Part shown: positions 1 to 5,809 of the stretch, piece after piece | How the letters are laid out: each line of letters opens with the position of its first letter | Numbering within the stretch: position 1 is the stretch's first letter | Source: Sphingomonas bacterium | GTDB lineage: Bacteria; Pseudomonadota; Alphaproteobacteria; Sphingomonadales; Sphingomonadaceae | Direction: 5' to 3' | Length of the DNA stretch: 5,809 nt | NCBI RefSeq assembly: GCF_903643065.1 | Contig: NZ_CAHJWX010000153.1 | Span: 1 to 5,809 of the forward strand | Notes under the pieces: model-generated | Told to the model about the DNA's origin: nothing | Database searches by the model: none | What the model saw: only the letters and a program-made list of their open reading frames with translations | Made by a program: the position numbers and the translations under genes

Positions 1-366
1 CTGCTCGGCCGCCAGCCGTCCTGGCCCGCCGGCCGCTATTCCGCGCTCGCCGGCTTCCTGGAGCCGGGCGAGTCGATCGAGGAGGCGGTCGCGCGCGAGA
101 TCGGCGAGGAGGCGGGCGTGCGCGTCCGCGACGTGCGCTACGTCGCCAGCCAGCCCTGGCCCTTCCCCTCGCAGCTGATGATCGCCTGCGTCGCCGAGGC
201 GCTGAACGACGCGATCGTGCTCGACGCGAACGAGCTGGAGGACGCCCGCTGGTTCACCCGCGACGAGGTGCGGGCGTCGCTCGCCGGCGACGGCCCGTTC
301 GGCGCGCCCCCGCCCTTCGCGATCGCCCACACGCTGCTGACGCGGTGGGCGGTTGATCCGTCCTGA
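1..366 (+). CDS. nudC: NADH pyrophosphatase (NudC-type Nudix hydrolase), C-terminal part
   Basis: This reading frame is open from the first base of the window and ends at TGA 364-366, so only the last 121 residues are visible. Residues 18-40 fit the Nudix box GX5EX7REUXEEXGU exactly (G18, E24, R32, E33, E36, E37, G39), which binds the catalytic divalent metals. Ten residues later comes SQPWPFP (50-56), the signature that separates NADH/NAD pyrophosphatases from other Nudix enzymes. Family knowledge: NudC cleaves NAD(H) into NMN(H) and AMP and can remove NAD caps from RNA; it usually carries an N-terminal zinc-ribbon region, which would lie outside the window. No frameshift is seen. The next gene on this strand starts 109 bp downstream, so co-transcription with the oxidoreductase operon is possible but not shown. 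Confidence 0.93.
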   Translation: MLGRQPSWPAGRYSALAGFLEPGESIEEAVAREIGEEAGVRVRDVRYVASQPWPFPSQLMIACVAEALNDAIVLDANELEDARWFTRDEVRASLAGDGPFGAPPPFAIAHTLLTRWAVDPS

Positions 367-475
367 GGCCGGGATAACGGCGCGCCGCCCCCGGATGACG
401 AGGTCGATCGTATCCGCGCGAACATAAACGGACCGACCCGGCGGGTCGCGCGTTCAGTCGCCCGGGAGAACATCA
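367..475. other. Intergenic region upstream of the oxidoreductase operon
   Basis: This 109-bp gap separates the nudC stop from the first operon gene. It contains a weak GC-only hairpin just after nudC (CCGGG 369-373 against CCCGG 390-394, with the palindrome CGGCGCGCCG at 378-387 inside the loop) and no T-run, so it is at best a poor terminator. A second, perfect palindrome lies at 434-448. A good Shine-Dalgarno sequence, GGGAG, is at 464-468. I cannot pick out a convincing -35/-10 pair. The operon promoter is presumably here, unless transcription enters from nudC. Confidence 0.5.
434..448. promoter_or_regulatory. 15-bp perfect palindrome, candidate operator
   Basis: CGACCCG (434-440), a central G, then CGGGTCG (442-448) form a perfect inverted repeat 27 bp before the ATG of the first operon gene. 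Its position between a likely promoter and the Shine-Dalgarno sequence suits a repressor operator or a 5'-UTR hairpin. No regulator gene is visible nearby. In GC-rich DNA such palindromes can also occur by chance. Confidence 0.3.
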
Positions 476-1002
<527 letters not shown>

Positions 1003-1006
<4 letters not shown>

Positions 1007-1989
1007 GCCCGTTCAGCTATGCCAAGGCGCATGACGCCGCCGAAGCGCTCCAGCTCGCTGGCGCCCATGCCGCCCGCTATCTGGGCGGCGGGACCAATCT
1101 CGTCGACCTGATGCGCGAGACGATCGAGGCGCCCGCCAGCCTTGTCGACGTGACCGGTTTCGCGGCCGCCATCGAGGAAACGGACGGCGGCGGCCTCCTG
1201 ATCGGCGCCGCCACCCGCAACACCGCCGTCGCCGAGCACCGCGCGGTGCGCGAACGCTATCCGGCGCTCGCCCGCGCGATCGTCGCCGGCGCGTCCGCGC
1301 AGATCCGCAACATGGCGACGATGGGCGGCAACCTGCTCCAGCGCACGCGCTGCACCTATTTCTACGACAACGAGGGATCGCGCTGCAACAAGCGCCAGCC
1401 CGGCCAGGGCTGTGACGCGATCGAGGGGTTCAACCGCATCCACGCCATCCTCGGCGCGTCCGACCAGTGCGTCGCGACGCATCCGTCCGACATGTGCGTG
1501 GCGCTCGCCGCGCTCGACGCGGTCGTGCACACGCGCGGGGCGGATGGCGAGCGCGCCATCCCCTTCTCCGAGCTGCACCGGCTGCCCGGCGACCATCCGG
1601 AGATCGAGACGGTGCTGGCGCCGGGCGAGCTGATCACCGCGATCGAGCTGCCCGCGTCGTCGCTCGCCGCCAACAGCACCTATCGCAAGATCCGCGATCG
1701 TGCCTCTTACGCCTTCGCGCTCGTCTCCGTCGCCGCTTCGCTGGAGCTGGACGGCGGGCGGGTGAAGGATGTGCGGATCGCGCTGGGCGGCGTCGCGCAC
1801 AAGCCGTGGCGCGCGCGCAAGGCGGAAGCGGCGCTGGTCGGCCAGCCCGCGACCGACGTTCATTTCCGCGACGCCGCGCTGGCGGAACTGGCCGATGCCC
1901 GGCCGTTGCGCGACAATTCTTTCAAGATCGAGCTGGCGACGCGCGCCATCGTCGCCACTTTGGGCGAACTGACCGGAGCTGCCGCATGA
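1003..1989 (+). CDS. paoB: Aldehyde oxidoreductase FAD-binding subunit with extra [4Fe-4S] segment (PaoB/YagS-like)
   Basis: This 328-residue protein is the flavoprotein of the complex and passes electrons from the iron-sulfur clusters to the final acceptor. It belongs to the CO dehydrogenase flavoprotein/xanthine dehydrogenase FAD-domain family. Typical FAD-binding stretches are YLGGGTNL (26-33) and ATMGGNLLQRTRC (105-117). A cysteine-rich segment follows, with C117, C128, C137 and C156 (spacing x10, x8, x18) plus C165, containing NKRQPG and EGFNR and ending in ATHPSD. This matches the roughly 40-residue insertion that holds an additional [4Fe-4S] cluster in E. coli PaoB and in 4-hydroxybenzoyl-CoA reductase HcrB. 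Which four cysteines are the ligands is inference. The C-terminal part (about 215-328) is the usual CO dehydrogenase flavoprotein C-terminal domain. GAGGAA at 992-997 supports the start, and both ends overlap the neighbouring genes by ATGA, indicating translational coupling. Confidence 0.93.
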
Positions 1990-4295
1990 GCCTGATGGAA
2001 ACCGCACAGTCGATGCTGAAGAAGGCGGTGGCGCTCGCGCCCGACCGCTGGATGCCCGGCGGCACGCCCGATCCGCTGATCGAACACAAGCATGGCCGCG
2101 TCGGCGAGCCCGTGTCGCGGCTGGACGGCCCGCTCAAGGTGAGCGGCGGCGCGAAGTTCGCGGCCGAGTTCGCGCTGCCCGACATGCTGTACGCCGCGAT
2201 CCTCTATTCCACGATCGCGAGCGGCCGCATCGTCGCGATCCACACCGCCGAGGCGCAGACCGCGCCGGGCGTCAAGCTGGTCATGACCCACGGCAACGCG
2301 CCGCGCATGAAGGCGCCGCCGACCATGGGCACCTCGTCCAAGGCGCTCGCGCAGGACAATGTGCCGGTGATGCAGGACGATCGCATTCACTGGAACGGCC
2401 AGGAGGTCGCGCTCGTCCTCGCCGAGACGCAGGAACAGGCCGATCACGCCAAGTCGCTGATCCGCGTCGACTACGCGCCGGAAGACGCGGTCACCTCGTT
2501 CGGCACCGCCAAGTCGCACGGGCTGGAGCCCGCGAGCTTTCAGGGCGAGCCGCTGCACGTCGCGATCGGCGACGCCGAACAGGCGCTGCTCGCCTCGCCC
2601 TTCCAAGTCGATGCGCTCTATTCGACCCCGCGCCACAACCACAACCCGATCGAGCTGCACGCGGTGACGGTCGCCTGGGACGGCGATACGCTCAACGTCC
2701 ACGACGCGAGCCAGGCGGTGGTGCAGACCGCCTGGACCCTGTCGCAGGTGTTCGGGGTCGACGCCGATCAGGTCCATGTCACCTCGCCCTATGTCGGCGG
2801 CGGCTTCGGCTCCAAGACGCTGTGGCATCACCACATCCTGGCGGGCGCGGCGGCGCGGATGGCGGGGCGGCCGGTGCGCCTCGTCCTGTCGCGCGAGGGC
2901 GTGTACCGAACGGTCGGCGGCCGTTCCGTCACCGAACAGCGCGTGGCCCTCGGCGCGGACGAGGAGGGGCGGTTCCAGGCGATCGTGCAGACCGGCGTCA
3001 CCGTCGCCACCCCGCATAACGAGATGGCCGAGCCGTTCACCACCGGCACCAAGCACACCTATGCCTCCAAGACCTTCCTGCTCGATCAGCAGCTCGCGCG
3101 GATGAGCAGCGTCGCCAACACCTTCATGCGCGCGCCCGGCGAGGCGGTCGGCACCTTCGCGCTGGAGAGCGCGGTGGACGAACTGGCGCATGCGCTGCGG
3201 ATGGACCCGGTCGAGCTGCGGCTGCGCAACGAGCCGGACAAGGACCCGACCTCCGGCCTGCCCTGGTCCGCCCGTCACTCGGTCGAGGCGTGGCGCGACG
3301 GCGCGAAGGCGTTCGGCTGGAGCGAGCGGCGCATGGAGCACGGCACCCGGCGCGAGAGCGAGTGGCTGGTCGGCCTGGGCTGCGCCGCCGCCACCTATCC
3401 TTATTACCGCTTCCCCGGCGGCGGCGCGCGCATCACGCTCACCCGCGATGGCCGCGCCCGGATCGACGTCGCCGCGCACGAGATGGGCATGGGCACCGCC
3501 ACCGCGCACACGCAGGTCATGGCCGACCGGCTCGGCCTGCCGATGGAGCAGGTGAAGGTCGATTATGGCGACTCCAGCATGGCCGGCGTCTTCATGGCGG
3601 GCGGCTCGTCGCAGACCGCGTCGATCGGCGCCGCGATGATCGCGGCGCAACGGGCGTTGTGGAGCGAGCTGCTCAAGCTGGCCGGCAACGACTCGCCGCT
3701 GGCCGGCCTGTCGGCGGACGAGATCGCCGGCGACGCGGGCGGGCTGGTCAAGCTGGACGATCCGTCGCGGCACGAGAGCTACAGCTCCATCCTGTCGCGC
3801 GCGCACCGCGACGAGCTGGTGGTGGAGGCGAACGCATCGCCGCCGCTGGAGACGCAGCACTGGTCCATGCACAGCCATGGCGCGGTGTTCTGCGAGGTGG
3901 CGGTGAACAGCGTCACCGGCGAGCCGCGCGTCCGGCGCGTGCTCGGCTCCTATGATTGCGGCCGCATCCTCAATCCCAAGACCGCGCGCAGCCAGTTCCG
4001 TGGCGGCATCATCATGGGACTGGGCCTCGCGTTGATGGAGCAGACCGAGGTCGACGAGCGCAACGGCCGCATCATGAACGCGTCGCTATCCGAATATCAC
4101 GTGCCGGTGCACATGGACGTGCCCGACATCGAGGTGATCTGGAACGACATCCCCGATCCCCACGCGCCGATGGGCGCGCGCGGCATCGGCGAGATCGGCA
4201 TCACCGGCGTCGGCGCGGCGGTGGCGAACGCGGTGTTCAACGCGACCGGACGCCGCGTGCGCGACCTGCCGATCACGCTGGACAAGTTGATGTGA
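1986..4295 (+). CDS. paoC: Aldehyde oxidoreductase molybdenum-cofactor subunit (PaoC/YagR-like)
   Basis: This 769-residue catalytic subunit would oxidise aldehydes to carboxylic acids with water as the oxygen source. Order: a roughly 20-residue N-terminal extension relative to PaoC, the entry motif VSRLDG (43-48), an a/b-hammerhead domain to about residue 165, then two molybdopterin-binding domains. Cofactor-site motifs seen are YVGGGFGSK (269-277), MRAPGEA (381-387), EMGMGT (499-504) and GGSSQT (539-544). The catalytic glutamate is E736 in GIGEIG, about 33 residues from the C-terminus. The tail (NPKTARSQ, YHVPVHMDVP, NATGRRVRD, PITLDKL) is close to my memory of E. coli PaoC, whose cofactor is the cytosine dinucleotide form; that form is inferred here. 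The frame stays open far upstream, but the ATGA overlap at 1986-1989 and GGAG at 1975-1978 support this start; ATG 1995 is an alternative. No Tat signal is seen. The substrate cannot be read from sequence. Confidence 0.93.
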   Translation: MSLMETAQSMLKKAVALAPDRWMPGGTPDPLIEHKHGRVGEPVSRLDGPLKVSGGAKFAAEFALPDMLYAAILYSTIASGRIVAIHTAEAQTAPGVKLVMTHGNAPRMKAPPTMGTSSKALAQDNVPVMQDDRIHWNGQEVALVLAETQEQADHAKSLIRVDYAPEDAVTSFGTAKSHGLEPASFQGEPLHVAIGDAEQALLASPFQVDALYSTPRHNHNPIELHAVTVAWDGDTLNVHDASQAVVQTAWTLSQVFGVDADQVHVTSPYVGGGFGSKTLWHHHILAGAAARMAGRPVRLVLSREGVYRTVGGRSVTEQRVALGADEEGRFQAIVQTGVTVATPHNEMAEPFTTGTKHTYASKTFLLDQQLARMSSVANTFMRAPGEAVGTFALESAVDELAHALRMDPVELRLRNEPDKDPTSGLPWSARHSVEAWRDGAKAFGWSERRMEHGTRRESEWLVGLGCAAATYPYYRFPGGGARITLTRDGRARIDVAAHEMGMGTATAHTQVMADRLGLPMEQVKVDYGDSSMAGVFMAGGSSQTASIGAAMIAAQRALWSELLKLAGNDSPLAGLSADEIAGDAGGLVKLDDPSRHESYSSILSRAHRDELVVEANASPPLETQHWSMHSHGAVFCEVAVNSVTGEPRVRRVLGSYDCGRILNPKTARSQFRGGIIMGLGLALMEQTEVDERNGRIMNASLSEYHVPVHMDVPDIEVIWNDIPDPHAPMGARGIGEIGITGVGAAVANAVFNATGRRVRDLPITLDKLM

Positions 4296-4301
4296 GAAGA
4301 G

Positions 4302-4334
4302 GGCAATAGGCAATAGGCAATAGGCAATAGGCAA
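4302..4334 (+). repeat. Tandem 7-bp repeat, left array (TAGGCAA x4)
   Basis: Four exact copies of TAGGCAA run from 4307 to 4334, preceded by a partial copy (GGCAA, 4302-4306). The array starts 7 bases after the paoC stop codon. It is noticeably less GC-rich than the surrounding genes. It is the inverted partner of the array at 4344-4371. Confidence 0.97.
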
Positions 4335-4343
4335 ATCTCCCTG

Positions 4344-4371
4344 TTGCCTATTGCCTATTGCCTATTGCCTA
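4344..4371 (-). repeat. Tandem 7-bp repeat, right array (TTGCCTA x4)
   Basis: Four exact copies of TTGCCTA, the reverse complement of TAGGCAA, run from 4344 to 4371. Copy number and sequence match the left array exactly, giving a perfect 28-bp stem. The array ends 3 bases before the stop codon of the minus-strand gene. Confidence 0.97.
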
Positions 4372-4374
4372 CCC

Positions 4375-5154
4375 TCACTCATCCCCCAACAACCCGCCCA
4401 GGATGCCGCCGAGCGCGGCGCCGGCGGCACCGCCGCCGACCATCCGGCCCAGCCCCGCGCCGACCCCCACGTCGCGCGACTCATGCCCCGGCAGGTGACG
4501 CGCGATCTCCTCCGCCAGGTTGAGGATCGGCATCGACTGGAGCCAGATCCGCCCCGGCCCGGTCAGCGTCGCCAGGAACAGCCCCTCGCCACCGAACAGG
4601 ACGTTGCGGAAGCCCCGCACCATCTGCACGTCGGTCGACACGGTCGGGTCCTGCATGCCGATATGCCCGGCATGGACGCGCAGCCGCTCGCCGGGTCCGA
4701 GCGTCCTCTCGATCACCTCGCCCGACAGATCGAGCCACACCGTGCCCGGCCCGGTGACACGCTGCAGCACGAAGCCCTCGCCCGCGAACAGCCCGGCGCC
4801 GAACCGCTGTTGCAGCACGATGTCGAGCCCGACCGAGCGTTCGGCGCACAGGAAGGTCTCCTTGCGGCAGATCAGCGTCTCGCCCGCGCCCAGCACCATC
4901 GGGATGATCTGTCCCGGGAAGCGCGGCGCGAACGCCACCTCGCCGGCCCGGTCGGCGCCATATTCGGTGATGAACAGGCTGCCGCCGCTGATCGCGCGCT
5001 TCAGCCCCGCGAACAGGCCGCCGCCGGTATGCGTGTCCATGGTGATGCCGTCGGTCATCCACGCCATCGCGTGCGTCTGGCTGACGATCACCTCGCCGGG
5101 CGAAAGATTGATCGACAAGGTCTGCATGGTGGTGCCGGCGATCGCGTAGCGCAT
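4375..5154 (-). CDS. AIM24 / TIGR00266 family protein with glycine-zipper tail
   Basis: This 259-residue protein resembles bacterial members of the AIM24 (TIGR00266) family, a beta-rich fold related to a yeast mitochondrial inner-membrane protein. The bacterial role is not established. Recognisable parts are the N-terminal MRYAI with LSPGE (17-21), TGGGLFAGLKR (43-53) followed by SGGSLF (56-61), and two similar modules of the form GEGxxL-TGPGxxWL at 125-141 and 189-205, suggesting internally repeated beta units. The last 33 residues (227-259) are very rich in glycine with GxxxG-like spacing and end in GDE, which could pack against or insert in a membrane. No signal peptide is present. The start at 5152-5154 is chosen because of the strong GAGGGGGAA sequence just upstream and the family-typical MRY start; ATG 5181 would add nine residues but has no such site. 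It is convergent with paoC and divergent from the PilZ gene, so it is probably its own transcription unit. Confidence 0.86.
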   Translation of the reverse strand: MRYAIAGTTMQTLSINLSPGEVIVSQTHAMAWMTDGITMDTHTGGGLFAGLKRAISGGSLFITEYGADRAGEVAFAPRFPGQIIPMVLGAGETLICRKETFLCAERSVGLDIVLQQRFGAGLFAGEGFVLQRVTGPGTVWLDLSGEVIERTLGPGERLRVHAGHIGMQDPTVSTDVQMVRGFRNVLFGGEGLFLATLTGPGRIWLQSMPILNLAEEIARHLPGHESRDVGVGAGLGRMVGGGAAGAALGGILGGLLGDE

Positions 5155-5160
5155 GGATGA

Positions 5161-5169
5161 TTCCCCCTC
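5161..5169 (-). promoter_or_regulatory. Strong Shine-Dalgarno that sets the AIM24-family start
   Basis: Read on the minus strand this is GAGGGGGAA, ending 6 bases before the ATG at 5154-5152. The other in-frame ATG, at 5181-5179, has no purine-rich site upstream, so the shorter protein is preferred. Confidence 0.7.
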
Positions 5170-5191
5170 GGGCGCGAGCATATCGCGATGA

Positions 5192-5220
5192 TTGACGCCG
5201 CGCTAACCACATCGTGCAAC
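5192..5220 (+). promoter_or_regulatory. Possible promoter for the PilZ gene
   Basis: TTGACG (5192-5197) matches five of six bases of the -35 consensus, and TGCAAC (5215-5220) lies 17 bp later with three of six matches to the -10. If real, transcription would start near 5227, after ATG 5188 and before ATG 5254, which supports the shorter PilZ protein. The -10 is poor, so the assignment is tentative. Confidence 0.25.
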
Positions 5221-5253
5221 GCCGTGCTCGCGTCTGTCGGCTACCGCCGGCTG

Positions 5254-5550
5254 ATGCCGACCACCCCCGCCGAGCCGCGTGTCGCCACGCGGCACAAGGT
5301 CTTCCTGCCGGCGGAGATGGCGGGGGCGGGCGGCTCCGCGCGCGTCCACCTGCTCAACCTGTCGCCCAGCGGCGCGCTGATCCATGGCGAGGAGCCGCCG
5401 CCACCCGGCGCCACCGTGAAGCTGCGTTGCGCGGCGATGCTCTGGTCGGTGCGCGTCGTCTGGGCGCAGGGCAAGCGCTTCGGCGTCACCCATGCCGGCG
5501 GCCTCGCGCCCGCGCAGATCGAGCTGCTGCTGGCGGCGCAGCGACGGTGA
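5254..5550 (+). CDS. Single-domain PilZ protein (predicted c-di-GMP binding)
   Basis: This 98-residue protein is essentially one PilZ domain, the common bacterial receptor for the second messenger c-di-GMP. Both ligand motifs are present and correctly spaced: RxxxR (R9-V-A-T-R13) and [D/N]xSxxG (N35-L-S-P-S-G40). The beta-strand segment after them includes LWSVRVVWAQGKRFGVTH (68-85), typical of the domain. No partner domain, signal peptide or membrane segment is seen, so it probably acts as a small cytoplasmic adaptor; its target is unknown. The frame is also open from ATG 5188 (120 residues), but the extra 22 codons include CTA, ACA, TCT and ATT, unusual in these genes, would leave only 33 bp for two divergent promoters, and overlap a possible -35. 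ATG 5254 is therefore preferred, although neither start has a clear Shine-Dalgarno. It converges on the next gene with a 21-bp gap. Confidence 0.85.
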   Translation: MPTTPAEPRVATRHKVFLPAEMAGAGGSARVHLLNLSPSGALIHGEEPPPPGATVKLRCAAMLWSVRVVWAQGKRFGVTHAGGLAPAQIELLLAAQRR

Positions 5551-5571
5551 CGTCGCCCGCTCCGGCGCGCG

Positions 5572-5809
5572 CTACAGCAGGGCGGCGATGTCGACCGGCC
5601 GGCCCCGCCGCCGCAGCTCCACGGTGACCTGACGATCCACCCCCGCCCCGGCGCGTCCGACCAGGGTGCCCGCCGGCAGGGTCTGGCCCACGCGCACGCC
5701 GGTCGAGCCGAGCCCGGTCAGCAGCGTCGACCAGCCCGCGCCATGGTCGATGATGACGATCGTGCCGAAGCCCCGGAACGGTCGCGCGAACCGCACGGCA
5801 CCGCCCGCC
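5572..5809 (-). CDS. M23/LytM-domain protein, EnvC-like, C-terminal part
   Basis: The frame is open to the window edge and ends at TAG (5574-5572 on the minus strand), so only the last 78 residues are visible. They follow the C-terminal half of a LytM (peptidase M23) domain: PFRGFGTIVIIDHGAGW (10-26), the VRVGQTL-AG-LVGRAG region (38-54), then VTVELRRRGRPVD (61-73) at the end. True M23 metallopeptidases have HxH (as HLHFE) where this protein has QVTVE (60-64), so a metal ligand pair is missing. Family knowledge: EnvC-type proteins carry such degenerate LytM domains and activate cell-wall amidases in the periplasm during division rather than cutting peptidoglycan themselves. The signal peptide and coiled coils expected of EnvC would lie beyond the window, so that identity is inferred. 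Confidence 0.8.
   Translation of the reverse strand, partial: AGGAVRFARPFRGFGTIVIIDHGAGWSTLLTGLGSTGVRVGQTLPAGTLVGRAGAGVDRQVTVELRRRGRPVDIAALL

Larger units (their letters stand above)
4299..4376. terminator. Giant hairpin between convergent genes, possible bidirectional terminator
   Basis: GAGGG (4299-4303) pairs with CCCTC (4372-4376). After a 3-nt bulge (CAA, 4304-4306), 4307-4334 pairs perfectly with 4344-4371 over 28 bp around a 9-nt loop (4335-4343). The structure fills the gap between the convergent paoC and AIM24-family genes and overlaps the stop codon of the latter by two bases. The position suits a terminator or mRNA 3'-end protector for both transcripts. There is no clear T-run after either arm, so it is not a classical intrinsic terminator, and the role is inferred. 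The stem is also far longer than normal terminators. Confidence 0.55.

Noticed and set aside
369..394. Intrinsic terminator after nudC
   Set aside because: Only a 5-bp GC stem with a large loop and no following T-run; too weak to call.
1467..1985. Upstream in-frame extension of the large-subunit gene across the FAD-subunit gene
   Set aside because: The extension is Arg/Ala-rich, unlike any known domain, and overlaps the well-supported FAD subunit in another frame. The ATGA overlap and Shine-Dalgarno place the real start at 1986.
1860..3878. Long open frame on the minus strand opposite the large subunit
   Set aside because: Long antisense frames are expected in GC-rich coding DNA. The product is His/Arg/Gly-rich with no recognisable motif, while the plus strand encodes clear cofactor-binding motifs.
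4299..4376. CRISPR array or mobile-element ends
   Set aside because: The units are only 7 bp with no spacers, no transposase or cas gene is nearby, and the inverted arrays flank only a 9-nt loop.
4351..5160. Plus-strand frame beginning in the heptamer repeat and running antisense to the AIM24-family gene
   Set aside because: It begins at a TTG inside the repeat, and its product is low-complexity Gln/Arg/His-rich. The opposite strand has a recognisable family and a strong ribosome-binding site.
5551..5571. Terminator between the PilZ and M23 genes
   Set aside because: The 21-bp gap is GC-rich but shows no convincing stem followed by a T-run on either strand.

Overview
The window is very GC-rich chromosomal DNA with tightly packed, ordinary metabolic and envelope genes. 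Protein style, GC-rich third codon positions and gene content (a molybdenum aldehyde oxidoreductase without a signal peptide, a single-domain PilZ protein, an EnvC-like M23 protein) suggest an alphaproteobacterium, most likely a sphingomonad. This assignment is inference from composition and family resemblance; no rRNA or other taxonomic marker is present. I see no transposase, phage gene, CRISPR array, tRNA or rRNA.

Layout, left to right. (1) Positions 1-366 (+) hold the C-terminal end of an NADH pyrophosphatase (NudC-type Nudix hydrolase), cut by the window edge. (2) Positions 367-475 are a 109-bp gap with a 15-bp palindrome that may be an operator. (3) Positions 476-4295 (+) hold a complete three-gene operon joined by ATGA start/stop overlaps. 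It encodes a molybdenum hydroxylase of the PaoABC (YagTSR) aldehyde oxidoreductase type: a two-[2Fe-2S] small subunit, a FAD subunit with the extra cysteine-rich [4Fe-4S] segment, and a molybdopterin large subunit. (4) Positions 4296-4374 are a convergent gap almost filled by a very large hairpin built from four copies of a 7-bp repeat facing four inverted copies. (5) Positions 4375-5154 (-) encode an AIM24/TIGR00266 family protein with a glycine-zipper tail. (6) Positions 5254-5550 (+, possibly from 5188) encode a single-domain PilZ protein with both c-di-GMP-binding motifs. (7) Positions 5572-5809 (-) hold the C-terminal end of an M23/LytM-domain protein, probably an EnvC-like amidase activator, cut by the window edge.

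The three operon products should assemble into one enzyme. Aldehydes would be oxidised to carboxylic acids at the molybdenum site in the large subunit, with electrons passing through the iron-sulfur clusters to FAD. Unlike E. coli PaoABC, the small subunit has no Tat signal and no room for one, so the complex is predicted to be cytoplasmic. No XdhC/PaoD-type cofactor-maturation gene follows the operon. The remaining genes are not obviously linked to this enzyme.

The strongest unexplained structure is the heptamer-repeat hairpin at 4299-4376. A 9-residue insertion in the first iron-sulfur domain of the small subunit is second. I found no convincing new multi-gene system here.
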